Shown in pieces: positions 1-8,019 of a stretch of 38,137 bases of DNA. The stretch lies in assembly GCA_017449025.1 (NCBI GenBank), contig JAFSKJ010000103.1:1-38137 (forward strand). Direction: 5' to 3'. Under the pieces are notes generated by a model. The model was not told where the DNA came from and made no database searches. It worked only from the letters and a program-made list of their open reading frames with translations. The position numbers were made by a program, and so were the translations under genes. Within the stretch, counting starts at the first letter, position 1, and each line of letters starts with the position of its first letter. Origin of the DNA: Prevotella sp. Its GTDB lineage: Bacteria > Bacteroidota > Bacteroidia > Bacteroidales > Bacteroidaceae.

Positions 1-223
1 GGGGTCGCCCATTGGCGTAGTTGGGGCACTCTTCCAGAGTGCAATCCGCGGCGTTCTTTTTTCCGCAGGTCCTTCGGACACTACGGTTACTGAGCGGCGA
101 CCCCTTTGGGGTCATACTGAGGTCCAACCGTACAGCTCGAAAGATTTCATCCAACCTACGATATGGGTGGTGATAGCGGCCGCCGTGTGAATGAACATCG
201 AGGCCATTTTTAGGAAAAAATGG
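1..223. repeat. hairpin-rich element with alternative pairings
   Basis: Perfect hairpins follow one another: 26-32 with 36-42, 69-72 with 76-79, 99-104 with 108-113, and 204-211 with 216-223. Bases 1-9 (GGGGTCGCC) are the exact reverse complement of 96-104, so they compete with the 99-113 hairpin. This could be a structured RNA or a dispersed repeat. No known RNA family (RNase P, tmRNA, SRP, 6S) was recognised on either strand. Confidence 0.4.
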
Positions 224-235
224 AGCTAACCGCAT
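2..235 (-). CDS. partial small hypothetical ORF running off the left edge
   Basis: A minus-strand frame is open from the window edge to a stop at 296-298. The first ATG in it is at 233-235, giving at least 78 residues with the C-terminus outside the window. The visible protein is Arg/Pro rich with three cysteines near the edge (TCGK, DCTL, ECPN). I do not recognise a domain. The frame coincides with a run of perfect hairpins, so it may be a chance frame in a repeated or structured element rather than a gene. No Shine-Dalgarno sequence is visible before the ATG. Confidence 0.3.
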   Translation of the reverse strand, partial: MRLAPFFPKNGLDVHSHGGRYHHPYRRLDEIFRAVRLDLSMTPKGSPLSNRSVRRTCGKKNAADCTLEECPNYANGRP

Positions 236-249
236 GGCACACATAACCC

Positions 250-282
250 TGCCATCCCCGACAGCATCGGGGATAGCAGGCT
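250..282 (-). terminator. hairpin downstream of the lipoprotein gene
   Basis: Arms 250-263 and 269-282 pair with one mismatch around a five-base loop. It lies just past the 3' end of the minus-strand lipoprotein gene. The T-rich run (284-297) is on the plus strand, so termination of minus-strand transcripts would not be canonical rho-independent. Either role is an inference. Confidence 0.4.
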
Positions 283-322
283 TTCGCTTTTGCTTAAGCG
301 CTTATAAAAAGAAGGAGAGGTG

Positions 323-1126
323 CTACTTAACCAACTTGGCGCGAGCCTCAGCAATCTTGTCTTTGGTGTCGGCAAGCTGAGCCTTCAGCTGGTCTACGGA
401 GATGGCGTTCAGGGGCGAAAGAGCATCAAGAGCCTCGCCTACGGGAACGAAGTCGGTGTCGTACTCCGCAAGACGCTTCACAGCGTCGCCGAGCAGTGCT
501 ATACGGTAGGTGACGTTGGCAGCAGAGTCATCGTCGAAAACGGTGATGAACTTTTCGGTGTTCTGTGTCATGACATAGATCTCCTCGATGAGCGAGGCAG
601 AGACGAGCATCCAGAAGCTGTTGATGCGTCCGTTCTTCTCCATCTCGTCATAGAGTTCCTGACCAGTCTCGTAGATGTCGTCGTCGTTCTCCATCACCTT
701 GAATGAAGGGTCGTTGATGTCGGCCACGAGCTTCGAGATGGCAGCCTTGTACTCGTCTACGGGCATGTCGTAGAGAGCTGCGATGCGCTTGTCCACGCTC
801 AGTGCGCTGAGCACGCGATACTTCTCTGCCAGTGTGGCGGCATTCTCAGCTGCCGAGGGGCTTAGGAGGTAGTCGGGCTTCACCTGCTTCTCCTCGTCGG
901 TGAGCTTAATGCCGTTTTCGCTCTCCTGCACTATTGGCAGCTGCTTGAGCTTGCCAAGCTCTGAAGCGAGGCTGTCGAGTTCCATCTTCACCTTGGCCTC
1001 GATCTGAGTCTGCTCGAAGCTCTTCACGGAGTCGGTCTGCTCTGCCTGTTGTGCACTCTTGTTTCCACCGCAAGCGGCGAAGGTCATTGCTGCAAATGCT
1101 ACAGCGATAATTGATAATTTCTTCAT
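323..1126 (-). CDS. hypothetical lipoprotein
   Basis: The 267-residue protein opens with a typical lipoprotein signal: MKK, a hydrophobic stretch and a lipobox TFAAC, so Cys19 would be acylated and the protein anchored to a membrane facing the periplasm or the surface. After a Gln/Ser-rich linker the rest looks mostly helical, and the C-terminal 30 residues (LKAQLADTKDKIAEARAK) resemble a short coiled coil. I do not recognise a domain. It starts 42 bases after the ABC transporter gene on the same strand with no promoter motif between, so the two are probably co-transcribed and it may assist that transporter; that link is inference. Confidence 0.8.
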   Translation of the reverse strand: MKKLSIIAVAFAAMTFAACGGNKSAQQAEQTDSVKSFEQTQIEAKVKMELDSLASELGKLKQLPIVQESENGIKLTDEEKQVKPDYLLSPSAAENAATLAEKYRVLSALSVDKRIAALYDMPVDEYKAAISKLVADINDPSFKVMENDDDIYETGQELYDEMEKNGRINSFWMLVSASLIEEIYVMTQNTEKFITVFDDDSAANVTYRIALLGDAVKRLAEYDTDFVPVGEALDALSPLNAISVDQLKAQLADTKDKIAEARAKLVK

Positions 1127-1168
1127 TGTTTAATTCTTTAAGTTATTGTTGTTAGAAAAATTTTTGGT

Positions 1169-4069
1169 CTACTGTTCTTTCCTCATATACCTGCCGGGGC
1201 AGTCGGTGAGAAGGAGCACTATGGCAATGACGGCCATGAGCAAGATGACGCCCATGTTGAACCACAGGGTTTTCACGTGCCAGGTGCCTACGATTTTTTC
1301 ACTGCTGTAGAACGGTGCCCGTCCCATAGCGTTTCGCGGGGTAAGATAGATAATACCTGAGCGGGGTACTATATGGTTGTCTACGATGTCGAGCATGCGC
1401 TGCTGGTCGGCACCGGTGACAAACTGTTCCAGCTTTATGTTGTAGTTGTTCTTCTTCAGCTCCATGAAGCTCTCCTTGCCCTCGCGGCGTATGATTGACG
1501 ACACCATGGCGTCTTTCCTCAAGGTGGCCTTGTTAGCCCTTGTGGAGAGTATTCCCTCTGCCTCCTTCATGTATGCTTTAAGCTGCTCGTAGGAGTCGTC
1601 GCCCTCGTACGCGCGCATACCTAAATATTTTGAGAGCACGGGAAGGTTGGTGTGTATCACCTTCAGGTGGTTTTCGTCCACGGTCTTGCCACGGCGCTTC
1701 TCGTCGGCCATGGTCTCAAGCTGCGACTGCAGCTCGTAGAGGAAGGCCACATTATAGAACTGGTTTTCCTGCCGTTCCTTGTCAACCTCGAAGAAGGGCT
1801 TCTCATATTCATTGTCGGTGTAGGAGGTGACGGCCAGCGCCTCGTAGCTCCATCGCGAGGGTATAAGGTCGCCGATGAGCGGCACGTTGCCTGTGGTGCT
1901 GTTAGGTGTAAGGTCGGAGAACGACACCACCAGTCCGCAGAGCAGTATCTGCGGTATGAGCAGCAGTGGTATGCTGATGTAGATGGCCACTATCGAGCTG
2001 AGGCACTGCGAGAGTATGAGTCCCGTGAGGTTGGCCAGGAATGCCGTGAGGAAGAGTATGAGCCACCATGTTGTGAACAGCCCTGTCACTCCCATGATGG
2101 TGTTTCCCACGGCAATGAAGAGGAATGTCTGCACAAGCGAGACGAAGGCCATGAGCACTATCTTCGACCATATATAGCTGCCGTAGGAGAGCTGCAGGAA
2201 TTTTTCGCGTTTCAGCAGTGCCCGGTCCTTGATAATCTCTTCGGCGCTGCCGCTCATGCCTATGAACGTGGCCACGATGACAGCCATGAAGAAATAGCTG
2301 ACAAGGTTCTTGTTGTCCATCACCGTATAGCCCTCGGGCGGCGCATATCGCGTGAGCAGCGAGCATATCACTGCCAGCACGGGGGCTTCGAGCAGGGCTA
2401 TGGCCAGGTACTGCACGTTGGTGATCTTGGTCTTGATGTTGCGTCGCAGGAAGATGGCGAACTGCCGTAGGCAGCCGGGCTTCTCCACGTCAGACTCCGG
2501 CACGTCGCTCTTCGCCGGCTCCTCCATCTTGGGCAGGCGCTGCAGGTACAGCTCGTGCCACTCCTGCGGGGTCATCTTGCGCTCGTCGGAGGTCTCTCCA
2601 CTGTTGTTTATGGCCTTCTCGTCGATAATGTTGAGCACTATCTCTGGATTCACGTTGCCGCAGGTGGGGCAGGCGCTGGTCTCGGCGTCGGCGTAGTTGG
2701 CAGCCTCCTTGAAATAGGTGATGGCGTCGATGGGGTTGCCGTCGAAGACGGGGTAGCCTCCGCGGTCGAGGAGCCACAGGCGGTCGAAGAGCTTGTAGAC
2801 GTCGCTCGACGGCTGGTGGATGTTCACCACCACGAGCCTTCCCTTGTATGTCTGCTCCTTCAGCAGGTTGACCACCTTTTCCGTGTCGGCCGACGAGAGT
2901 CCCGAGGTGGGTTCGTCGAGAAAGAGCACTGCCGGCTCGCGTATCAGTTCGAGGGCTATGTTAAGGCGCTTGCGCTGTCCGCCGGAGATGTACTTGTTGA
3001 TGGGAGAGCCTACCTTCAGGTCCTTGGCGGCATCGAGCCCCAAGTCTTTCAGGGTCTTGATCACCCGTTGCTCTATCTCCTTGTCGGAAAGGGTAGCGAA
3101 ACAGAGCTTGGCGGTATAGTATAGGTTCTGGTAGACGGTGAGTTCCTCAATGAGCAGGTCGTCCTGGGGCACAAAGCCTATCAGATTCTTGGCTTCCGGC
3201 TCGGAGATGTCGTGGCCGTTTATGGTTATCGTACCCTCCTGCGGCTTGAGGCTTCCGTTGAGCAGCGAGAGCAGTGTTGACTTGCCAGTGCCTGAGCCGC
3301 CCATGACTGCGAGCAGCTCGCCGCTGTGCAGTGTGAAGCTCAGGTTGTGCATGCCGTTGTCGCTGTTGGGGAATCGGAAGTTGATGTTCCTTCCGCAGAA
3401 CTCCACCTTGCGGCTGTTGCCCTCGTCCTTGCCGTTGCGGCTGTTATAGGCAGCCATGATGGTAGAGTAGTACAGCGGCTTGCCTGCCTTGCTCTTCAGC
3501 ACGCTGCTCTGCAGCCACACCTGATAGGCTCCGGAGAGCACGGGCACATCGTTGAGCAGCACGCTGTCGGTGCCGCTGTAGGTGAAGATGAGGGCGCCCC
3601 TGTCGGCCAAGAGCAGTGTCTTCAGCGTGCCGCTGATGCCCTCGGGGTGGTGGAGCATGACGCGCTCCGACTCGCGGTCGTTGACAAAGTCCACGAAGTC
3701 GGCAAACAGCTCGTCGGCCACATGGAACTTGTCGGCCATGGCGCGGAACATGGGGTGCAGGTTGTCGCCCTTGACGCCACAGAACTCCATAAGGCGGAGC
3801 AGGAGCATCGACTCCTCGTCGGAGCGTATCTTGCCGTGCAGGTTGTCGCAGATGGATGCCACCACGCTGCCGCTGTCAATGTCAGGCGTCATCTCGTATG
3901 CGCCACGCAGGTCGCAATAAAGGTCAAGGTACTCGTTTACATTGCGTATACCGAAATGATGTCGCAAGTAACTTACGAGCAAGTCCTTTGCCCGCGTCTC
4001 TTCCACTTGCTCTTCCTTGCCAAACAATGCGAACAGGCTAAGGAAGCTGGACAGTATAAGGTCAGTCAT
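1169..4069 (-). CDS. ABCG-like ABC transporter, ATPase fused to ABC-2 permease
   Basis: This 966-residue protein couples ATP hydrolysis to export of an unknown substrate across the inner membrane. Residues 1-140 are a helical, TerB-like region. Residues 145-215 look like a degenerate beta-sandwich, in the place where related proteins carry an FHA domain. The nucleotide-binding domain has Walker A GGSGTGKS at 257-264, signature ISGGQ at 361-365, Walker B VLFLDEP at 381-387 and a following IHQPSS H-loop. A CPTC pair sits at 467-470. From about 550 there are roughly six membrane segments of ABC-2 type interrupted by a large soluble domain, the last near the C-terminus. ATPase-first order and fused permease are typical of the ABCG/White class. 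The downstream lipoprotein is probably in the same operon. Confidence 0.88.
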   Translation of the reverse strand: MTDLILSSFLSLFALFGKEEQVEETRAKDLLVSYLRHHFGIRNVNEYLDLYCDLRGAYEMTPDIDSGSVVASICDNLHGKIRSDEESMLLLRLMEFCGVKGDNLHPMFRAMADKFHVADELFADFVDFVNDRESERVMLHHPEGISGTLKTLLLADRGALIFTYSGTDSVLLNDVPVLSGAYQVWLQSSVLKSKAGKPLYYSTIMAAYNSRNGKDEGNSRKVEFCGRNINFRFPNSDNGMHNLSFTLHSGELLAVMGGSGTGKSTLLSLLNGSLKPQEGTITINGHDISEPEAKNLIGFVPQDDLLIEELTVYQNLYYTAKLCFATLSDKEIEQRVIKTLKDLGLDAAKDLKVGSPINKYISGGQRKRLNIALELIREPAVLFLDEPTSGLSSADTEKVVNLLKEQTYKGRLVVVNIHQPSSDVYKLFDRLWLLDRGGYPVFDGNPIDAITYFKEAANYADAETSACPTCGNVNPEIVLNIIDEKAINNSGETSDERKMTPQEWHELYLQRLPKMEEPAKSDVPESDVEKPGCLRQFAIFLRRNIKTKITNVQYLAIALLEAPVLAVICSLLTRYAPPEGYTVMDNKNLVSYFFMAVIVATFIGMSGSAEEIIKDRALLKREKFLQLSYGSYIWSKIVLMAFVSLVQTFLFIAVGNTIMGVTGLFTTWWLILFLTAFLANLTGLILSQCLSSIVAIYISIPLLLIPQILLCGLVVSFSDLTPNSTTGNVPLIGDLIPSRWSYEALAVTSYTDNEYEKPFFEVDKERQENQFYNVAFLYELQSQLETMADEKRRGKTVDENHLKVIHTNLPVLSKYLGMRAYEGDDSYEQLKAYMKEAEGILSTRANKATLRKDAMVSSIIRREGKESFMELKKNNYNIKLEQFVTGADQQRMLDIVDNHIVPRSGIIYLTPRNAMGRAPFYSSEKIVGTWHVKTLWFNMGVILLMAVIAIVLLLTDCPGRYMRKEQ

Positions 4070-4139
4070 CTCTGCTTCTCAAACATTAATTGCCTACTTA
4101 AAGAAGAGGCTAAAAAGGGTTATGTACATAAACTGATTG

Positions 4140-4147
4140 CAAAAGTA
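4140..4147 (-). promoter_or_regulatory. -7 box for the ABC transporter gene
   Basis: On the minus strand this reads TACTTTTG, a match to the Bacteroidetes TAnnTTTG element, 71 bases before the start codon. No good -33 TTTG at 19-21 bases was seen, so only the -7 part is supported. Confidence 0.5.
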
Positions 4148-4232
4148 CGAAATTAATCCAAAGATTGTAATTAAATTTAGGTTAAAAAATAATAATACGA
4201 GCAAAGACGATGGTTGTTCGCTCATTTATTAG

Positions 4233-4240
4233 TAACTTTG
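4233..4240 (+). promoter_or_regulatory. -7 box for pheS
   Basis: TAACTTTG fits the TAnnTTTG consensus and lies 34 bases before the pheS ATG. A TTG at 4214-4216 is closer than the usual 19-21 base spacing (16 bases), so the -33 element is uncertain. Confidence 0.6.
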
Positions 4241-4274
4241 CAGCCGCAATGTCACAATAAACAACAATTCGACT

Positions 4275-5336
4275 ATGATACTTGACAAGATAGACGAACT
4301 TCTGAAAGAAGTACAGGCGCTGAGCGCCAAAAACGCCGACGAGGTGGAACAGCTGAGGCTGAAATACCTGAGCAAGAAGGGCGAGATTACCGCCCTGATG
4401 AACGACTTCCGCAACGTGGCTGCCGACCAGAAAAAGACTGTCGGCATGAAAATCAACGAACTGAAGACCATGGCCCAGGAGCGCATCAACAAGCTGCGCG
4501 AGGAGTTTGAGGCACAGGAGGGTGAGGGAGAGGCCATTGACCTGACACGCACCCCCTACCCCATCCAGCTCGGCACCCGCCACCCGCTGACCATAGTCAC
4601 CAACGAGATCATCGACATCTTCTCGCGCATGGGCTTCGTGCTTGCCGACGGCCCTGAGGTGGAGGACGACATGCACGTGTTCACCAAGATGAACTTCGCC
4701 GCCGACCATCCCGCCCGCGACATGCAGGACACCTTCTTCGTGAGCCAGCACCCCGACGGCGACGTGACAAAGAACATACTGCTGCGCTCGCACACCAGCT
4801 CGGTGCAGGCACGCATAATGGAGCAGATGCACACCGAGGACGGCAAGCTGACACAGCCCATCCGCGTCATCTGCCCGGGGCGCGTCTATCGCAACGAGGC
4901 CATCACCGCCCGCGCACACTGCTTCTTCCACCAGGTGGAAGGACTGTATATAGACAAGGACGTGTCGTTCACCGACCTGAAGCAGGTGCTGCTCAGCTTT
5001 GCTAAGGAGATGTTCGGGGCCGACACAAAGATACGCCTGCGCCCCAGCTACTTCCCCTTCACGGAGCCTTCGGCAGAGATGGACATCTCGTGCTTCATCT
5101 GCGGCGGCGAGGGCTGCGGCTTCTGCAAGCACACAGGATGGGTGGAGATACTGGGCTGCGGGATGGTGGACCCCAACGTGCTCGAGCTGTGCGGCATAGA
5201 CTCGAAGATATATTCCGGCTATGCCTTCGGCATGGGCGTGGAGCGCATCACCAACCTCAAGTACCGCGTCAACGACCTGCGCCTCTTCTCGGAAAACGAC
5301 ACCCGTTTCCTGCGCGAGTTCGAATCGGCAGATTAG
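4275..5336 (+). CDS. pheS: phenylalanine--tRNA ligase alpha subunit
   Basis: The cytoplasmic enzyme (353 aa) charges tRNA-Phe as an alpha2-beta2 complex with PheT, which is not in this window. Residues 1-90 form the helical coiled-coil arm (MILDKIDELLKEVQAL onward). The class II catalytic core follows, with motif 2 around GRVYRNEAITARAHCFFHQ and motif 3 GMGVERITNLKY near the C-terminus. A CxxCxxxxCxxC stretch precedes TGWVEILGCGMV; this Cys-rich insert also occurs in PheS of Firmicutes and is absent in enterobacteria. The gene stands alone between divergent and convergent neighbours with its own promoter. Identification is secure. Confidence 0.97.
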   Translation: MILDKIDELLKEVQALSAKNADEVEQLRLKYLSKKGEITALMNDFRNVAADQKKTVGMKINELKTMAQERINKLREEFEAQEGEGEAIDLTRTPYPIQLGTRHPLTIVTNEIIDIFSRMGFVLADGPEVEDDMHVFTKMNFAADHPARDMQDTFFVSQHPDGDVTKNILLRSHTSSVQARIMEQMHTEDGKLTQPIRVICPGRVYRNEAITARAHCFFHQVEGLYIDKDVSFTDLKQVLLSFAKEMFGADTKIRLRPSYFPFTEPSAEMDISCFICGGEGCGFCKHTGWVEILGCGMVDPNVLELCGIDSKIYSGYAFGMGVERITNLKYRVNDLRLFSENDTRFLREFESAD

Positions 5337-5358
5337 TTAACGACAACAATTTCTTTTA

Positions 5359-5430
5359 ACGACAACATAGACAACAAGGACAACTTTTTTATCTTTCTAC
5401 ATGAAGAATAGATGTTGTCTATGTTGTCGT
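5359..5430. terminator. 18-bp inverted repeat between convergent pheS and ilvN
   Basis: The arms ACGACAACATAGACAACA (5359-5376) and its exact reverse complement (5413-5430) flank a 36-base AT-rich spacer. They lie between the 3' ends of two convergent genes, so a shared bidirectional terminator is plausible. The core octamer ACGACAAC/GTTGTCGT recurs just outside both arms, including inside the last codons of ilvN. Confidence 0.55.
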
Positions 5431-5454
5431 CAGAAAAAACTATCGCGGTTGTCG

Positions 5455-6072
5455 TCAAAAGGACCTGTTGTCGTTATCTTTTTCCCTCTGGTCAAGGAAC
5501 TCGCTTACCTGCTCTTGAGTACCGCGCGTAACAGCTATCCGCCCTGAGCGCGTGTACTGAAGCACACAGCCGAACTCGTCGAGGGCGCGGTAGAGGGAGA
5601 TAATGTCGTCGGTCTTGCCATTCTTCATGACAATGGTGTAGACAGGGTTCACCTCGGTGATGGTGGCATCGTGGCGGCGCACGGTACGCGAAATCTCCGG
5701 GTTCTGCAGCACAAGGTCGGTCTGCAGCTTGTAGAGTCCGGCCTCGCGTATGAACAGCTGGTCGTCGGTGAAGTAGTTGGCCTTCACCACGTCTATTTTC
5801 TTCTCTATCTGCCTGGTAATCTTTATTATCTGGTCTTCGTCGCTCCATGCGGTTATGGTGTACTTATGCACACCCGGTATGCTCGACGCCGACACGTTCA
5901 GGCTCTCGATGTTGACCTGCCGGCGGGTGAAGACGGCGGTTATCTGGTTAAGTATACCGGCAACGTTCTCGGAGTAGACCAACAGGGTGAACAGCTTAAG
6001 TCCCCCCGAGGCCGTCTTATGAGAGGTGTGCCTGGTTGCCTGTTTTTGCTTATTGTTCTTGTTATTCTCCAT
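5455..6072 (-). CDS. ilvN: acetolactate synthase small (regulatory) subunit
   Basis: This 205-residue subunit stimulates the catalytic subunit IlvB and normally carries feedback inhibition by valine in branched-chain amino acid synthesis. After a polar Asn/Lys/Gln-rich leader of about 25 residues, an ACT domain begins at KLFTLLVYSENVAGILNQIT and runs to about residue 100, followed by the second, ferredoxin-like half with the DEFGCVLQYTRSGRIAVTRG segment. The start lies 12 bases downstream of the ilvB stop, a classic ilvBN arrangement. Its last codons overlap a copy of the GTTGTCGT motif. ilvC and ilvD are not present in this window. Confidence 0.93.
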   Translation of the reverse strand: MENNKNNKQKQATRHTSHKTASGGLKLFTLLVYSENVAGILNQITAVFTRRQVNIESLNVSASSIPGVHKYTITAWSDEDQIIKITRQIEKKIDVVKANYFTDDQLFIREAGLYKLQTDLVLQNPEISRTVRRHDATITEVNPVYTIVMKNGKTDDIISLYRALDEFGCVLQYTRSGRIAVTRGTQEQVSEFLDQREKDNDNRSF

Positions 6073-6084
6073 AATTCCTGCTTT

Positions 6085-7812
6085 TTAAATCTCCAGCATC
6101 ATGTCGTTGACGTTCATTCCCGGGGGCGTCATCGGCAGCACGTCGTCTTCCTCCTTGATGGCGCACTCCAAGATGAAGGGTCCGTCGGTGGTCAGCATCT
6201 TATTGACGGCGGCAGCGAGGTCGGCGCGGTCGGTGACGGCTACGTAGGAAATGCCATAGCCTTGGGCTATCAGCTCATAGCAGGGGTTCATCATCTTGGT
6301 GAACGACTTGCGGCGCATCCAGAACATATCCTGCCACTGGCGCACGTTGCCAAGGTAGTGGTTGTTCATCAGGATCATCTTCACCGGCGTCTTCTGTTCC
6401 ATGATGGTGCCCAACTCCTCAATGCACATCTGGAAGCCGCCGTCGCCCATGAAGCAGCACACCTGGCGGCCCTTGCTGCCGCCGGCCTTCCATCCTCCGC
6501 CTATAACGGCGCCTATGGCTGCCGGCATGCCGTAGCCCATGGTACCCAGTCCGCCACTGGTACAGATGCTGCGCTTATGGCGGTACTTGAAGTAGCGGGT
6601 GGCAAACAGCTGGTTCTGCCCCACGTCGGTGACGAGGATGGCATCGTCGTCGGCCTGCGAGGCCACGGCGTTGACCACCTCACCCATGAGCAGCGGACCG
6701 TGGTCAGGGTGGATGGCAGGCTCAATGACCTTGGTGCGCTCCAGCTCGTCAAGTGGCTTGAACGACTCGCGCCACTCGCTGTGGCTGCCCTCGCTGAGCA
6801 GGGCGGTGATGGCTGGCAGCGACTCCTTGCAGTCGGCCACCACGGCCACGTCGGTCTTCACGTTCTTGTCTATCTCGCTGCGGTCTATGTCCAAGTGTAT
6901 CACCTTTGCCTGCTTGGCGTAGGTCTTCAGGTTGCCCGTCACGCGGTCGGAGAAGCGCATGCCTATGGCTATGAGCACGTCGCACTCCTGCTCCTTAAGG
7001 TTGACGGCGTAGTTGCCGTGCATGCCGAGCATGCCCACGTTCAGCGGATGGTCGGAGGGCAGGGCAGACAGGCCGAGCATGGTGCGCCCGGCGGGAATGT
7101 CGGCCTTCTCGAGGAAGGCCTTCAGCTCCTCATGGGCATTGCCAAGCTCCACGCCCTGTCCTACGAGGGCCAGCGGCCTCTTGGCGTTGTTAATAAGGTC
7201 GGCGGCCCGGCGCACGGCATCGGCATCGGGCTTGGGATATGGAACGTATGAGCGTATGAAGTCAACCTTCTTGGGCTCCCAGTCGATCTCCTCCACCTGG
7301 GCATTCTTGGCGAAGTCGAGAACCACGGGACCCGGACGGCCTGTCCTGGCTATGTAGAAGGCCCGGCTGACAGCCCAAGCCACATCCTCGGCGCGACGTA
7401 TCTGATAGCTCCACTTGGATATGGGCTGCGACACGCCCACAAGGTCAACCTCCTGGAAGGCATCGGTGCCCAAGGCCGTGATGGGCACCTGCCCGGCTAT
7501 GACCACTATCGGCGTGGAGTCGAGCATGGCATCGGCAATGCCCGTCAGCGTGTTGGTGACACCGGGGCCGCTGGTCACCAGGGCCACTCCCACCTCGCCC
7601 GACACGCGGGCATAGCCTTCAGCGGCGTGAGTGGCACCCTGCTCGTGGCGCACCAGTATGTGGTCGAAGCATTTCTTCTCTCCACGGGTATAGTCGAACA
7701 GCGCGTCGTAGACGGGCATGATGCTTCCGCCGGGGTATCCGAAGATGGTCTTCACTCCCTCAGCCTGCAACGCCCTCATCAGCGCCTTCGAACCTGTTAT
7801 TCTGTCTCTCAT
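6085..7812 (-). CDS. ilvB: acetolactate synthase large (catalytic) subunit
   Basis: ThDP-dependent enzyme (575 aa) that condenses two pyruvates, or pyruvate and 2-oxobutyrate, in the first common step of Ile/Val/Leu synthesis. The start MRDRITGSKALMRALQAEG and FGYPGGSIMPVYD are typical. The ThDP-activating Glu is E57 in VRHEQGATHAAEGYAR. The middle FAD/Rossmann-like domain contains GMHGNYAVNL. The ThDP/Mg motif GDG...NN spans roughly residues 455-482 (GDGGFQMCIEELG to MILMNN). Length matches the family. It is the first gene of an ilvBN operon with a clear promoter just upstream. Confidence 0.96.
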   Translation of the reverse strand: MRDRITGSKALMRALQAEGVKTIFGYPGGSIMPVYDALFDYTRGEKKCFDHILVRHEQGATHAAEGYARVSGEVGVALVTSGPGVTNTLTGIADAMLDSTPIVVIAGQVPITALGTDAFQEVDLVGVSQPISKWSYQIRRAEDVAWAVSRAFYIARTGRPGPVVLDFAKNAQVEEIDWEPKKVDFIRSYVPYPKPDADAVRRAADLINNAKRPLALVGQGVELGNAHEELKAFLEKADIPAGRTMLGLSALPSDHPLNVGMLGMHGNYAVNLKEQECDVLIAIGMRFSDRVTGNLKTYAKQAKVIHLDIDRSEIDKNVKTDVAVVADCKESLPAITALLSEGSHSEWRESFKPLDELERTKVIEPAIHPDHGPLLMGEVVNAVASQADDDAILVTDVGQNQLFATRYFKYRHKRSICTSGGLGTMGYGMPAAIGAVIGGGWKAGGSKGRQVCCFMGDGGFQMCIEELGTIMEQKTPVKMILMNNHYLGNVRQWQDMFWMRRKSFTKMMNPCYELIAQGYGISYVAVTDRADLAAAVNKMLTTDGPFILECAIKEEDDVLPMTPPGMNVNDMMLEI

Positions 7813-7851
7813 ATCTGTTTAGTTTCAAAACAATAACGCAAAAAACCGGTG

Positions 7852-7883
7852 CAAAGGTAATAATAAGTGAGCGAACGACCAAA
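7852..7883 (-). promoter_or_regulatory. promoter of ilvBN
   Basis: On the minus strand TTTG (7880-7883), 20 bases, TACCTTTG (7852-7859): an excellent Bacteroidetes primary-sigma promoter ending 39 bases before the ilvB ATG. The leader is therefore too short for a peptide attenuator. Confidence 0.8.
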
Positions 7884-7931
7884 TTTTTTCCATTCCTTTT
7901 GAACAGGCACGGAGAAATATCCGCCAAAACG

Positions 7932-7963
7932 TTTGGCCGGTTCAGTTCTTTTGACTATCTTTG
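7932..7963 (+). promoter_or_regulatory. promoter of the GPH symporter gene
   Basis: TTTG (7932-7935), 20 bases, TATCTTTG (7956-7963). It overlaps the 5' end of the longest open frame (7933), so the coding start must be further down, at ATG 8020. It is divergent from the ilvB promoter, with only 48 bases between the two -33 boxes. Confidence 0.8.
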
Positions 7964-8019
7964 CAACGGAATTGCGCACCGGCGCCAAGGAACCCGTCAA
8001 GACAACCCACAAACAATCT

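Noticed and set aside
1652-2470. Long plus-strand frame inside the ABC transporter gene
   Set aside because: Antisense shadow of a high-GC gene; residues are His/Val/Glu rich with no domain, and the ABC motifs on the other strand are unambiguous.
5671-7251. 526-codon plus-strand frame over ilvBN
   Set aside because: Shadow of ilvB and ilvN, which are both complete with all motifs.
7933-8019. Upstream extension of the GPH symporter frame
   Set aside because: It covers the promoter at 7932-7963 and adds a non-conserved leader; ATG 8020 begins the conserved N-terminus.
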